A stretch of 64,000 bases of DNA from Chamaecyparis obtusa (GCA_027943335.1 BSBK01001870.1:496001-560000), one strand, 5' to 3'; shown: positions 11,002 through 25,324, counted from the stretch's first letter. Numbers and translations: made by a program. The notes: generated by a model from the sequence alone, not told the origin.

Positions 11002-14000
11002 CACTGTACTGACTTCCTTGCTTTGATCAAACTTTGACCCTCCGTCTTTTGAGAAGAGATGCTCTATTTTTTTAGATTCAAGGTGTTTTTTGGTTCATCT
11101 CGACAAGATCTTTGATCTGAGACTACTTTCACCAGATTTAGAAATTGTCAATTTTTTAGCTACGAACACTGTAATGACTTCCTTGCTTTGACCAAACTTT
11201 GACCTTCCGTATCTTGAGAAGAGAGGCTCCGATTTTCAAGATTCAAAGTGTTTTTTGGTTCATCTCAACGAGATCTTCGATTTGAGAGCACTTTCACCAG
11301 ATTTGGAAATGGTTAAATTTTTAGCTACAAACATTGTACTGACTTCCTTGCTTTGACCAACTTTGACTATCTGTATTTTGAGAAGAGATGCTCCATTTTT
11401 CAAGATTCAAGGTATTTTTTGGTTCATCTCGACGAAATCTTTGATTTGAGACCATTTTCAATGTACTGACTTCCTTATTTTGACCAAACTTTGACCTTCC
11501 GTATCTTGAGAAGAGAGGCTCCCTTTTTCAAGATTCAAGGTGTTTTTTGGTTCAGTTTGACGAGATCTTCGATTTCAGACCACTTTCTCTAGATTTGAAA
11601 ATATTTAAATTTTTAGCTATGAACACTGTACTGACTTCCTTGCTTTGACCAAACTTTGATCGTCATTATCTTGAGAAGAGAGGCTCTAATTTTTAAGATT
11701 CAAAGTATTTTTTGGTTTATCTCGACGAAATCTTCGATTTAAGACCAGTTTCACTACATTTGGACACAGTCAAATTTTTAGCTAGGAGCACTGTACTGAC
11801 TTCCTTGCTTTAACCAAACGTTGACCGCCTGTATCTCTAGAAGAGAGGCTTCATTTTTTAAGATTCAAGATATTTTTTGGTTCATCTCGAGGAGGTCTTT
11901 GATTTGAGACCACTTTCGACAAATTTGGAAATGGTCAAATTTTTAGCTACGAACACTGTACTGACATCCTTGCTTTGACCAAACTTTGACCGCCTGTCTC
12001 TTGAGAAGAGAAGCTGTATTTTTTAAGGTTTAAGGTGTTTTTTAGTTCATGTCAACGAGATCTTTGATATGAGAACAGTTTCACTAGATTTGGAAATGGT
12101 CAAATTTTTAGCTACAAACACTGTACTAACTTCCTTACTTTGACCAAACTTTGACCGTCCGTATCTTGAGAAGAGAGGCTTCATTTTTAAAGATTCAAGG
12201 TATTTTTTGGTTCATCTTGACGATTTCTTTGATTTGAGACCACTTTCACCAGATTTGGAAATTGTTAGATTTTTAGCTACAAATATTGTACTGACTTCTT
12301 TTCTTTGACCAAACTTTGACCATCCGTATCTTGAGAAGAGAGGCTCCATTTTTTAAGATTCAAGGTGTTTGTTGGTTCATCTTGACGATATCTTCATTTT
12401 GAGACCACTTTCACCAAATTTGAAAATGGTCAAATTTTTAGCTACGAACACTGTACTGGCTTTCATTTTTTGACTAGACTTTGACCGTTCGTGTTTTGAG
12501 AAGAGAGGCTCCATTTTTTAAGAATCAAGGTGTATTTTACTTCATCTCAAAGAGATCTTCGATTTGAGACCACTATCACCATATTTAGAAATTGTCAAAT
12601 TTTTAGCTACGTACACTATACTGATTTCCTTGCTTTGACCAAACTTTGACCATTCGTATCTTGAGAAGAGAGACTTCATTTTTCAAGATTCAAGGTGTTT
12701 ATTGGTTCATCTCGATGAGATATTCGATTTAAGACCACTTTCACTAAGTTTGGAAATGGTCAAATTTTTAGTTACGAACATTGTACTGACTTCCTTGCTT
12801 TCACCAAACTTTGACCATTTGTATCTTGAGAAGAGAGGCTCCATTTTTTAAGATTCAAGGTGTTTTTTGGTTCATGTCGATGAAATCTTCGATTTGAGAA
12901 CATCTCACCTTATTTAGAAATGGTCAAACTTTTAGCTCTGAAAATTGTACTTACTTCCTTGCTTTGACCAAACTTTGATTGTTCGTATCTTGAGAAGAGA
13001 GGCTCCATTTTTCAAGATTCAAAGTATTTTTTGGTTCATCTCGACGATATTTTCAATTTGAGACTATTTTCACCAGATTTTAAAACTGTCAAATTTTTAG
13101 CTACAAACACTGTACTGACTTCCTTGCTTTGACCAAATTTTGACTGTTTGTATCATGAGAAGAAAGGCTCCATTTTTCAAGTTGAAGGTGTTTCTTGGTT
13201 CATCGCAATGAGATCTTCGATATGAGACCACTTTCAATAGATTTGGAAATGTTCATGTTTTTAGCTACGAACACTGGACTGACTTCCTTGCTTTGATGAA
13301 ATTTTGACTGTCTGTATCTTGAGAAGAGAGGCTCATTTTTCAAAGATTTGAGAAATTTTTTGATTAATCTTGATAGGATGATTAATTTGAGACTACTTTC
13401 AACAGATTTGAAAATGGTGAAATTTTTAGCTACGAATATTGTATTGACTTTCTTTCTTTGACCAAACTTTGACTATTTATATCTGGAGAAAAGAGGCTCT
13501 ATTTTTTAATATTTAAGGTGTTTTTTGGTTCATCTCGATGAGATCTTCAATTTGAGACCAATTTTACGAGATTTGGAATCGGTTAAATTTTTAGCTACAA
13601 ACATTGTACTAACTTCCTTGCTTTGACCAAACTTTAATATTCCGTAGCTTGAGAAGAGAGGCTCCATTTTTTAAAATTCAAGGTATTTTTTGGTTCATTT
13701 TGATGAGATCTTTGATTTGAGACCACTTTCACCAGATTTGGAAATAGCCAAATTTTTAGCTACAAACACTGTATTAACTTTCTTGCTTTGACCAAATTTT
13801 AACCCTCCGTATTTTGAGAAGAGAGGCTCCATTTTTCAAGATTCAATATTTTTTTTGGTTCATGTCCACGTGATCTTTGATTTTAGACCACTTTCACCCG
13901 ATTTGGAAATGGTCAAACTTTTAGCTACGAACACTATATTGACTTTCTTGCATTGAACAAATTTTGACCGTCCATATGTTGAGAAGAGAGGCTCTTTTTT

Positions 14001-15744
14001 TAAAGATTCAAGGTGTTTTTTGGTTCATCTAAATGAGATTTTTTATTTGACACCACTTTCAAAATATTTGGAAATAGTCAACTTTTTAGTTACGAACACT
14101 GTATTGACTTCTTTACTTTGACTAAACTTTTACCGTTTGTATCTTGAGAAGAGAAGCTTTATTTTTCAAGATTCAAGGTGTTTTTTGGTTCATCTCGACG
14201 AGATCTTAAATTTGAGACCACTTTCTCCAGATTTGGAAACGGTCAAATTTTTAGCTATAAATAATGTACTGACTTCCTTGCTTTGACCAAACTTTCAAGG
14301 TTCGTATCTTTAGAATAAAAGTTCCATTTTTCAAGCTTCAAAGTGTTTTTTGGTTCATCTTGACGAGATCCTCATTTTGAGACCACTTTCACCAGATTTG
14401 AAAATGATAAATTTATTAGCTATGAACAATGTATTGACTTCCATCTTTTGAACAAATTTTTACTGTCTGTATTTTGAGAAGAGAGGCTCCATTTTTCAAG
14501 ATTCAAAGTATTTTTTGGTTCATCTCTTCAAGATCTTCGATTTGAAACCACTTTCATTAGATTTGGAAATAATTAAATTTTTAGCTATGAACACTGTATT
14601 GACTTTCTTTCTTTGACAAAACTTTGGTTATTTGTATCTTGAGAAGAGAGGCTCCATTTTTCAAGATTCAAGGTGTTTTTTCACTCATCTCGATGATATC
14701 TTCGATTTGAGACCACTTTCACAAGATTTGGAAATTATCAAATTATTAGCTACGAACATTGTACTGACTTCTTTGTCTTGACCAAACTTTGAACGTTCGT
14801 ATCTTGAGAAGAGAGGCTCCATTTTTCAAGATTTAAGATATTTTTTGGTTCATCTCGACGAGATCTTCGATTTGAGACCACTTTCACCATATTTAGAAAT
14901 GGTCAAATTTTTGGCTACGAACACTGTACTGATTTCCTTACTTTGACCAAACTTGACCATCCGTATCTTGAGAAGAGGCTCCATTTTTCAAGATTCAAGT
15001 TATTTTTTGGTTCATCTCGAAGAGATCTTTGATTTGAGACCACTTTCACCAGATTTGGAAATGGTCAAATTTTAAGCTACGAACACTGTACTGATTTCCT
15101 TACTTTGACCAAAGTTTTTACCGTCTGTATGTTGAGAGGAGAGGCTCCATTTTTCAAGAATCAAGATATTTTTTGGTTCATCTTGATGAGATTTTTGATT
15201 TGAGACCACTTTCACCAGATTTGAAAAAGGTTAACTTTTTAACTACGAACACTGTACTGACTTCCTTGCTTTGACCAAACTTTGATCGTGTGTATCTTGA
15301 GAAGAGAGGCTCCATTTTTCAAGATTCAAGATTCAAGATTTTAGATTTTTTTTGGTTCATTTTGATGAGATCTTCGATTTGAGACCACTTTCACCAGATT
15401 TGGAAACGGTCAAATTTTTAGCTACGAACTCTGTACTAACTTCCTTGCTTTGACCAAACTTTGACTATTCGTATTGTGTGAAGAGAGACTCTATTTTTCG
15501 GTTCATCTCAACAAGATCTTCAATTTGAAAATACTTTCACCAAATTGGAAAACTGTCAGATTTTTAGCTACGAACATTGTATAGACTTCCTTGCTTTGAC
15601 CAAACTTTGACCGTCCGTATCTTGAGAAGAGGGGCTCCATTTTTTAAGATTCATGGTGTTTTTTGGTTTATCTATATGAGATGTTTGATTTGAGATCACT
15701 TTCACTAGATTTGAAAATGGTCAAATTTTTAGCTACGAACACTG
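11002..15744. repeat. 165-bp satellite array, middle segment
   Basis: The tandem array resumes after the copia-type insertion with the same monomer order and phase. A short monomer of the 128-bp type lies at about 11353-11479, counted at 127 because of an extra 1-bp loss. Another monomer near 15490 lacks about 20 bp between CTATTTTTC and GGTTCATCTC. A local triplication of CAAGATT occurs near 15318. The array stops at 15744 within AACACTG, where the gypsy element begins. Confidence 0.97.
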
Positions 15745-16657
15745 TGTATACACCTAAAAATGGTCATCTAGACTATTAGCCCTTTTTGCTAAATCACTAA
15801 TTGCTTATTCTTGATCAAATCCTAGCTCTATCATTTATTTGATTATTTTCTATGGGCTAACCATCTTATCCTAAGTCTTTATTTAATTAAAAGAAATATT
15901 TCTTCCCTTTTTAAATAAATAAAAGCCCCCACTTTTTCTCTTATCATAAGTTGCACAAATAAAATATTATTTTTATTTTATAAAAAGGGAAAAAACATTT
16001 TTTGTCTCATATGGACACAAAAGTCAACTCTTATTTTCTCATTGGAGAATATTTGTGCACATGGATTGCTCCTCTTTCAAGCTCCACCCTTGATTAAATC
16101 TTTTGCCTCTTAATCTCCATGGTCCATTCCTTCTCATTTCTTTTAAAAGAAGAGCTCTCTTCTTCATTCTAGATCCCCAACTTTTTATGCTAACTTTATG
16201 CTGCAAGTTTTCTAGGTCACTTTGGAGCTTTTGAAGATTTGGAGCATTCTTGCATTCTACATTTCATTCTTGCATTCTTAGCTTAGCTTCATATTTATGC
16301 TTTCTTAGATTAGCTTCATTTCTATGCTCTAGATTAGCTCATATAGATTAATTAGCTTAGGTTGTAACACTTGCATATTTCCTTTCATAGCTTAACTTGC
16401 ATTTCCATTTCTAGTATAGTTGCATTGCATTTTCATTCTTGATTCTTGAGGATATTGGCATTCTTGCCCTTGTCTTCATTGAATCTTCCATTGCATGGTT
16501 TACTAGCAAGGTTATAGGCTAAATAGCTCTAGCTGAGAGCATTCTTAAAACTTTTGCACTCCATGCCTAGGGAGCTATGGATCGATTTGTGAGGGCTCAT
16601 TCTTGAGTTTTCTTGCATGTAATGATCCATAGAAGTGTGACACATTTATAGCACACA
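15745..16657 (+). repeat. 5' LTR of Gypsy1
   Basis: A 913-bp LTR beginning TGTATACACC and ending TTATAGCACACA, about 97% identical by eye to the copy at 25337-26250. A TTTTAAAAG stretch before a TCTTCTTCATTC run near 16140-16170 may be the TATA and start region, by position relative to the equivalent region in Gypsy2. Differences between the copies are largely C/T or G/A, as expected under cytosine methylation. Confidence 0.93.
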
Positions 16658-16661
16658 TTTT

Positions 16662-16679
16662 TGGCACCCACCGTGGGGC
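16662..16679 (+). promoter_or_regulatory. Primer-binding site region of Gypsy1
   Basis: Four bases after the LTR comes TGGCACCCACCGTGGGGC. It begins with TGG, as expected for pairing with a tRNA CCA end. The equivalent position in Gypsy2 reads TAGCACCCACTGTGGGGC. I do not assign the tRNA. Confidence 0.65.
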
Positions 16680-19197
16680 AGAGTAGATAGACTTTGTCTT
16701 TTAAATTTTGCATTTTTGTTAATTTTTCGGCAAGTTTTTAGCGTAATTTTCATTCTTTGGTTTTCTGTCTCAGTATATCACGCGATACTTCTCAGTATAT
16801 CGTGCAATACTTCTTAGTATATTGTGCGATATACCTTATAATACTCGCGTGACACTTCGTGTCTCAGAAGAATCGCACGCCTGTATTAAGGTGTATCGCC
16901 TGGTGCCAGGCGAAGTATCGCCTGGTGTCGGGTGAAATATCGTGCAGACTGATAAGTATCACCCCAGTATAGTGCGAAGTATTGCGTGATAGTGGTGTTT
17001 GTACCTGGCAGAGAGCTATTTTTGGGCTATTTTATCTATCTTGCAAGTTTCGGGTTCTTAGCTATTTTTTTAAAATTTTTTGAAATTTCTAGCGTTTTCA
17101 AATCCGTGCCACTTGGAAAAATGGGTGCTCATTTTTTTTTTAAAATTTTGGAAATGGTATCAAAAGTTTAAGTGTGATATATTGTTGGAAAGGTCTTTCT
17201 GAGCCTAATCCAACCATGATGGTTTCATTTTTAGATTTTATCATTTGATCAATTATTTTTGCACATTATCTAATTTTTTTCATGTACTAATCATTGTTAG
17301 ATTTTGGATTTTGATTCTCCTAACTCTTGTTGGTCTAACAAGTTGTGGTTGTAGGTGCTTCTTGCTTGAAATTTGCTAAAATCGCATGTCAAAGAGGGCT
17401 ACTAATGGTTTTTGCAGGGCTGCCCTAAGCATAAAAACCAAATCAAGTACTTGTTTAATTGTTTTTTTTATTAAGTGCGGCATATATTAGTTGTTTCCTT
17501 TCATAGGCACTTAATACCTTGTTGTAGAAATTTTGAGGTGGTAGGAGAGTATGCTCTTCACCTTTGTGGTGAAACAAAAATTTTGACCCATCTTGGGATT
17601 TTGAAAGCAAGGGGGTAATTGAATCTTTGCTTGGTGTGTTTGGGAGAGATTCTTGAGATAGGGGAGTATGCTCTTCACCCTTGTGGTGAACCAAAAACTT
17701 TGAACCTCAAGAATTAATCCACTCTTTGTTTAGCTTAGGATCCTTTAGCGGGCCTGCTCTTGAGCAATCAAGAGGAATGACCCAAGTGGGGACAACCTTG
17801 TCATCATTTTCTTTGGTGGCGAGTGATTTCAACTCACTATAATCTCAAGGCTATCGAGGACACAAAACCTTGGTAGACATAGTACTTATCTTCGCTTCAT
17901 GTGAGTAACTTGTGGGATTGTGACCATGAGGAAAGCATTAAGCAAGAATGCTTAAGGTACTCTTGAGGCCGAGAGGTCCTAGTCTTTTATGAGGAGCAAG
18001 AGGGGTGCTATGAACGGAAACCCTTACTATGAACCATTAGATAGAGGCCACCCTATTTTAGCTGCTTAGCTTCTTGGTGCAAGGATTGATCCAAGTGGAC
18101 TTACCCGGATCACTCCAAGACACTCACCATATGTGTTCCTTTGGTTGTGTTTTTGACACTTCCATGACAACGCCAATATCTCTTGTGGGCAACCACTTGG
18201 TGTGAGGCAAGGGAGCACAAGTTGTGGGCCACGTTGCTAGGTAATGAGCCTTGTCCTTCTAGGTAGTAATTGCTTGAATTATCTTCGATTATGCTATGCC
18301 TGTGTAAACATTCTTAACATTCAAACAAACGGTAGCATTCATAAGGTTTTCTATTTTGATATCACAAGCGCTTGTCTTGGCAAGGTTGCTTTTGCCCTTG
18401 TTTCAAGTGTTCTATGACATGTTTGATCCTACACTGTTTGTAAACCTATCTTTTATCTACTGCTACTACTTGTCAAACTGAGAAATTGCACTATCCAATC
18501 TTTGAAATTGATCAAAACGCTTTAAAACTGAGATTTTTATGTTCACTGGTCAAAGAATCACTCAATTCTGCAACAGTATCACACGCCTTACTGTGAAATA
18601 TCACGCGATACTTCGTGCCCTACTATTTTATCGCATGCTTTGCTGAGATATATCACGCGATAGTTCGCTCCTGTTGGACTATCGCCCTGCTAGCCTGGAG
18701 TCTATCGCCCAACCATACTGCAGTCTATCACTTGGCTTAAGGCGAAGTATCACTCGAACTAAGAAGTATCGCCCTGTCTGCCTGGAAAGTATCGCCCAGA
18801 ATCTTTTTGCTGTCCTGTCATTGCTGCAATTCAGAGTGGCTAAAATTGCACTTTAACCTGTCGTAGAGTGTCTTTTTCTGTTCTTACCTGAAACTAGTTT
18901 GTTACCTACTTGCTTAGATTTGTTCTAGACTGAAAAAAATGAGCTAAAACTATTGGGTTTGAGTTTAACGAATGCTACTCTTGATCACTTGTCGCATTAC
19001 GGTTACCTCTCTAGCTACTTGCTTATTGAGCTTCTTGCTCATTGCTCGGCTTTAGTCAATTGATTGCTGTAAGTGCTTAAGCACTTTTGACGAGCCATCT
19101 CTCTATTGTTCTACTTTGACAAGTGATCTTTATTAGCTTTGCTTATCTCAAATCTAAGAAACTGTCTCATTCTATTAGTCAACCAACATCTCTTTTC
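16680..19197 (+). other. Leader of Gypsy1, with TATCGC motif clusters
   Basis: About 2.5 kb of untranslated leader. Two clusters of degenerate TATCGC / GCGATA motifs, including TATCACGCGATA, lie at about 16770-16990 and 18580-18800, just after the PBS and shortly before gag. A block GAGTATGCTCTTCACC followed by TTGTGGTGAA occurs twice, near 17550 and 17662. The minus-strand frame over 17455-17694 is only this repeat and is not a gene. No other gene is supported here. Confidence 0.7.
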
Positions 19198-21231
19198 ATG
19201 CCGGTTACAACTCGGTCTCAATTTGAGCAGGAGAGTCATCCTCCGTTCAATTATACACAGTTACCTTCTCCAACTAGACATTCAAAAGCACCCATTAGCA
19301 ACAACAGTTCTAGTTCTGACCAATCTGAGAATTCTAAGGCTACACCGTGGTATAAAGGAGGTTTCCTCTTTTCCGCATTCAAGACCCCCAAAAACACAGA
19401 CAGTGTCTCACTCACTTTGACTGAACAAGAAAAGTTTCAACTCTTGCAAGAACACTTTGAGCATAAGGATAATCAAGCGCGCTTAGACAAAGAACACAAT
19501 CAACAAAGGATGGATGCTACTAGGTGCATGGCTTATAGAGGGACATTTCATGAGCAACCTGAGACTAGTAATCATGAGCATAGATCTCTTTTCAATGGCA
19601 ACAATGGCAACAACATGCCACCAAGATCTCCTCCAAGAACCACTTTTGGTATGTCTTCTTCATCTCCTAGACCTCCTCCCTCTCAACATGAGGCAGAGGC
19701 TAATGATGAGATTTCTAGTGAGGATCTTATGAGATGTGAACAAGATGTGGATTTCCAACGAATGATGCATAAGCTTTTAGAGCGTAATGGCGATCAATAT
19801 TTTCAATATATGACTTCTAGAGGATACAAACTTCCTCTCGGCTATGATGTCAGACAAATTGTCCAACAAAGAGTACCAACTGAATTGGAAGTCCTTCAAG
19901 AAGAATTATGTTGGACAAATCAACGCTTTACCCAAATGGCATTAGAAAGAGCCTCCAAAGGTCTCTTTTGTAGAATCAATTTGTGCTCTTCCTTTTGATA
20001 AAAGTCTATACATGGCCCCTTTTCCTAGGGATATTGAGGTTCCCAAATATGACAAGTATGATGGAAATGGTGACCCCCATGACCATGTGCGTCACTTTTA
20101 CGCTCTTAGCATGGACTTTCTTCATGAAGACATATTTCTGCTACGATTATTCCCTCGAAGCTTAAGAGGACAAGCTTTAGAATGGTTTGCAAAGTTGACA
20201 CCTCCTTTGAAGACTTTTGATGAGTTAGCTCAGCGATTTACCCAGCAGTACTCTTACAACATCCAACAACCTATCACTGTGATAGATCTCGGTAATCTAA
20301 GACAACATCAAGGTGAGCCATTTGCAACTTACAATGTTGGAGGTCATTATATTCTCGATATCCTCATCAGCTACCCGAAAGAGAAAAGATTGACATTTTC
20401 ATCAACACACTTGTGCCTGAGCTATTTTATGATCTAAGGAAGCAACTGTTCTCCTCCTTCCATGACATGGTTGAAAGTGCATATCAGATTGAAGATGTAG
20501 TTATAAGAAAAGGGGATATTGTTATTAATAAAGATGCTAAAGGCAATGGTAAAGACAAGATCAAACCTTGGAATAAGAACAAGTATGTTGTTGATGATGG
20601 GGTTGTTGATGCTCCTAAAGTTAAAGAGCCCACTTTCAATCTCTCCAACACTATCTATGCAGCAAAACAACAAGAAGCTAGCAACACTCACAATGCTCCT
20701 AAACCTCAATATGCAGATAAGCCTAAGAAGTCATTTCAAAAGTGAGTCTATACCAAGTTGGCAGAACCTTACGATGTGATCCTTAAGACTTTGGTTGACA
20801 ATGGATATCTTACGCTTCTTGATAAACCTGGTAACTGGGATCTGATAAATAAGCCTGATTGGTGGAGAGAGGATCATTACTGCCATTATCACAGAAACAA
20901 GGGACATCCAACAGACAATTGTTTTAGGCTTAAGGATGATATTCAAGATCTTATTGAGAATGGCACAATCTCCACTAATGGCTTAACTAAAAATTCTGAT
21001 CACACAGCTTTCAAAGATCCTCTACCTAAGCATGATAAGGGGGAAACCTCTCAAACACATAAGAAGAATCATGATGCAAAGATCAATTACATGTATCCTT
21101 CTAATATGCTTGTGATTAACATGGTAGAGCCCATTGAGAGTATTCTAATGATGAGGTCTCAAGATGATAATAACACCAATCATGGTAAGCCAAAGTTAGT
21201 CTTGCAAACATGTGGTAGTTCATCTTCCTGA
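19198..21231 (+). pseudogene. gag: Gypsy1 gag (capsid and zinc-knuckle region), broken
   Basis: The start is the ATG of MPVTTRSQ, a typical beginning for this gag family. A low-complexity N-terminal region leads to the capsid core, whose FPRDIEVPKYDKYDG and HVRHFYALSMDF stretches match KRVEMLKYDKYDG and HVREFCTQSMEF of Gypsy2. A Cys/His segment CHYHRNKGHPTDNC lies near 20880-20922. There are two compensating frameshifts, at about 19950-19965 and 20335; outside them one frame is used. A TGA at 20743-20745 and another at 21229-21231 interrupt it. The product would have formed the virus-like particle. It is non-functional as written. Confidence 0.85.
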
Positions 21232-21933
21232 AGTGAGACACTGAATGCTGTTACTAGGGGGCAAGCCAAGATTGTTCTTAAAACTACGCAAGATCCCAAG
21301 CAAGCTTTTCCTTCCAAACAAGTGGCTCCTTCAGCCACTCCTAGCTATGATCTTGTCCAACATTTGCAAAAGACACCAGCACAAATATCTATCCTTGAGT
21401 TGCTTCGGTTATCCTCTTCGCATAGAGAGATTCTTGATGAGGCTCTACGTACAACACGTGTTCCCAATGACATTGATCCAGATCAATTTCAGGCTATGGT
21501 CAACCACATTTCATCTCCGCTATCTCTCTCCTTTTTTGCAGAAGATGACATATCTATTGCTCATCCACATAATCTAGCTTTACACATTGAAGTTCTAGTC
21601 TACAATACCTAAGTCCGCCGAGTCCTGATAGACAATGGTGCAGGGTTAAATATTGTTTCTTTCAATGTCATACAACAATTGGGTTTGTCAGAATTCACTG
21701 TGGATTCTAAAAAGAAGATTACTATAAAAGCTTACGATGAAGTGGAAAGATCTTCCAAAGGTCTTGTCACGCTGCCTGTCTGAGTGGGCCCTGTCACGAA
21801 AGATATTAGCTTCCAAGTATTGGACATCCCACTCGCATATAACATTCTTTTGGGTCATCCTTGGATCCATGACATGCAGGTTGTTCCTTCCACTTATCAT
21901 CAGTGCGTCAAATTTCTGTACAATGGCACTTAA
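21232..21933 (+). pseudogene. Gypsy1 protease region, broken
   Basis: It continues in the same frame as the end of gag. The retropepsin-like motif VLIDNGAGLNIVS lies near 21626-21660, followed by QLGLSE, KKKITIKAYDE and the conserved [16 protein letters not shown] block near 21820-21860. The nonsense codons TAA near 21610, TGA near 21781 and TAA near 21931 lie in frame; the reading frame itself is otherwise kept. The family's protease matures Gag and Pol; here the stops prevent a complete product. Confidence 0.8.
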
Positions 21934-21936
21934 GTT

Positions 21937-23373
21937 GTGATTCCTGGAGACCATACTATTGCTATTAATGCTCTTGCTGCTGCTGAAAAATTTGTTCCTC
22001 ACAATGAACCTTTTGTTGATCCTAGTATGTCTCTAGTTGCTGCTAAGAAAACACTTAAGATGATGAGCCTTGGTATGGGTGAATATACGCTGGATTCCTT
22101 TTCTTCTATACCTGTTTCTCCTAGGTCATATCAGAGACCTTCTGATCAGATGAAGCCTTCCACTTTTGCTATGGTGATCTTTGATACCTTTGTTCCTTCA
22201 TCCGTTCCTTTAGAAGTAGAAAGAGAAGAACAAGCTATTCAAGAGTGGATCTATAGAGAGGATTCTAGAAATACTTCCATGCTTAGTAATTTAGACACAG
22301 ATACAGATGAGTCACCACTACACACTATGGCTCACGTGGGAGATGATCTTCCCTCTACTTCACTTCTTTGGGGAGAAAAATGTATATCTACTGATGATAT
22401 GGATGTTGATATGGTTCATTCTTGTAGTAACCATCCCGACGTGGTTGATGGGTCTTGTGTGGGGTCTGATGAGTTTGTTCCTCGTATTGCCTTAGTGGAC
22501 CACATTGGTTCTTCTATGACAAGTCTAGATCTAGCTACTTTTGGAGTTTACCCTATAGGATCCACCTCTCTTGTCACCAGAGATGACACCCCTCAAATCA
22601 ATGCTATTGAACCAGTCACTTCATTTCATCTTGCATCAACACCTGTTACTTCTTCCACCAAAGAACTAGCAACAAAAAAGATTGAATCAGCAATCAAACA
22701 TCATGGTCATCAAGTCAAAAGAAAAGAGCAATGGTCGGATGGCGAAAACCACATTGTGGCGGTATCTGCACCTAAGAAAAGTAAAAATAAAAATCTGATC
22801 AAAAATAATGATTCTCAAATAAAAGATGACAAGCTGATTCTCTACAAAAAAATGATGCACTACCTCAAGCATGATCTCATATCTATTATACTTCAGCCCA
22901 TTCCTAGAGCTAAGAAAAAAGTGAGTAATGCCTTGGTTACTTCAACATCCATCTTACAAATGAAAAAGCATAAATTTTGCTTCAAGTTCCTGGTGGACGA
23001 ATTACACTATCCTGCTCACAAATCTTACAATCCTACCATCTTTTCATATCTTCCACCTCATATTCCTCTTGCAAATCCACCACGCCATTCCTTCCGCCAT
23101 CCCTTACACTTTGCCTTTGTCTCTGGTGACTTGTATAGGAAGGGTCTAGACGGAACTCTCCTTAAGTGTCTAGAAATAAAGGAGTCAGAAAAAGTGCTAG
23201 CTGAAATCCACGATGGCATATGTGGATCACATACTAACGATCCTCCGCTAGCTCAGACATTGCTTAGGGCTGGTTATTATTGGTTGAACTGGTTGAGACC
23301 TCCTATTGTCATAGTTGCAGCATTTGGGCCTGGGGCCTATCAGTTCTCTACATCAAAGGAAGCAGATTCTTGA
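21937..23373 (+). pseudogene. Gypsy1 linker fused to RNase H and integrase remnants
   Basis: A 478-codon open stretch. Residues 1 to about 290 are the acidic linker that follows the protease in Tat elements (compare GMGEYTLDSF with GMGEYTIEPV of Gypsy2). It then jumps to KDDKLILYKKMMHYLKHD, equivalent to the end of the second RNase H domain in Gypsy2, and on to the integrase N-terminal stretch HDGICGSHTN and AGYYW. A second jump leads to LRPPIVIVAAFGPGAYQF, equivalent to the integrase C-terminus. Both deletions keep the frame. No catalytic residues of RT, RNase H or integrase remain, so any product would not be an enzyme. Confidence 0.8.
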
Positions 23374-25324
23374 TGCCCATTTCTGTCTGGGGCATTCTTT
23401 GTACATATTTTATGATCCTGAAAAAATTCCAAAAAAAATTTCATATATGATGTTGAAAAAAATCCTAAAAAGCATAAAATATCCTGAAAAAATACAAAAA
23501 AATCAAAAAATTCAAAAAAATAAAAAAATAAAAAATAAAAAATTGAAAAAGTGCCTTGGTGAAAACCTGGAAACAGGCGCCTTGGTAGCAAAAATACAAA
23601 AAAAATTATAAAAAGTCCTGAAAAAAATTGCAATAAATCTATCAAGTGGTGAAAATTTGGAAACAGGCGCTACTTGAGACCCTCTGCACCTATGTCTATC
23701 AGTCTTGCGTGGCGCTCATTCGCTCCACTTCTCACTTTGCCTCTCCTAGCCTGGAATTGACTCTTGTCTTAGTCTAGGGGGCATACGTTGTTTTAAGCTT
23801 ATCTTGGGTCTCTTTGTGCATCTGGGTTTCTTAGACACCTCACAAACGGTGTTTTTCAACACCACCCCAATTGTGTTTTTCAACACTACCCTTGCGTCGA
23901 GTGTTTCTCAACACTTATCAGATATCCTTCCCACCATCTTGGATGATGCAATATTTCTCATTGGCAGATGTGATACTCAAAGCTTGACTCTATGACCTAC
24001 ACACATGCACTTGACTTGTTGAGATTTGTTTGACTTTATTTCTTTGCGTGTTGTCTATGATGATTTCTTTGCTGAGTGTTCTCCCCCTATGATTGTTTTC
24101 GATGATGCATAGCTAGAAGACTGAGGGTATGAGAACATGTTTTATTTCTTTATCTGCTTGTGGGTATATCTTGTTGGTCCTCACTGTCATGAGCATTTAT
24201 GTTGGTCTTACTTGACACTATGGATTGACAAGGTATTATCCTTGACTGTTTTGCAAGTGCATGCTTATAGTCATCTTGAATTTCTTGTGTCTCGATGTGA
24301 GCATAATCTTACTATATCAAACTTAAGTAATCTCACTGCACTAGTCATCTTGACCTACATGTCTTTGATGCCTAGGTGGGATTTCCACATTTCTATCTGA
24401 TATAGATCATATTCATATCCACATAGTTATGCTAGTGTGTATTGTATGATCTTGCGATGCTACCAATAATGCTCAATGATGATTATTAGATGTCTATTGG
24501 CTTTGTAACCTTGCAAGTAAACCACGTTTCATGTAGCTTGCATTCTTAGGTTCATGTTAGTTTAGTTTTGCATCTTGCATATGAAGAGAGCTCTCCTTTT
24601 ATCTTTCATGGACTTGTTAATCAACTGCGCTCACCTTTCACTTCTTCCTAATCATGTCTTTCACTTCTTGTCTTTCATATCCCATCATTTTCTATTCATT
24701 TTGGGATCGTAACTGAAATCCAAGATCACCTTGATCATCCAAATCACCTTTTCCCCCTCTTTCGCGCAGTTGGCTAACCTTTTGAGGCCTGATCTTTCGA
24801 TCTTCGCTGGGGCATTCTTCACCTCTTCATCTCCATCTCTCTCACCCTTCTAGTCTTTCATTCACTTTCAATCCCAAGTTTCAATTCTTCCCCTCTGTGG
24901 TGTTTTCGGGTTGAGGGACCACTTGGTTCATGCCCCGAGTCCCATGTGTGGGGCATCCCTTCACTGCTTGATGGTTACTCTATTCTCTTTCTTCGATCAT
25001 GATTTCTAGTGATTTGATCATGCTGCTCTTGCTTCTGCTTTCCCTCTACCTGATTTCACTTTCGATCCCGAGGGGGAAGACACATCATATCTTATTGGCT
25101 ATCTCTTTCCTAAGTGTTCAGTACTGTCGCTACTAGGCTGACCATGTAGGATTTGCTATCTCTCTGCACTTCATTCTTTGGAGTCAGATCACTATTTGCT
25201 TGCCTTCTTGGCTATCTGCTTGCTTTCTTGGCTGATCTGAGTTGCTTTGTGATCCCAAATCGATCTCACATTTCAACTTCATTCTTTGACTACATGTGTT
25301 CCTAGATCGATCACACATTAGTCA
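23374..25324 (+). other. 3' untranslated trailer of Gypsy1
   Basis: About 2 kb without a supported gene. An A-rich stretch at 23420-23640 contains GTGCCTTGGTGAAAACCTGG followed by AAACAGGCGCC at 23551-23581, with a second, diverged copy at 23645-23671. The same motif occurs in the Gypsy2 trailer. Three copies of a GTGTTTTTCAACAC-like inverted repeat lie near 23849-23917. The rest is T- and C-rich and ends in the polypurine tract. Confidence 0.7.

Noticed and set aside
17455..17694. Minus-strand frame with an internal HHKGEEHT repeat
   Set aside because: It is the translation of a duplicated leader block of Gypsy1; nothing supports expression on that strand.
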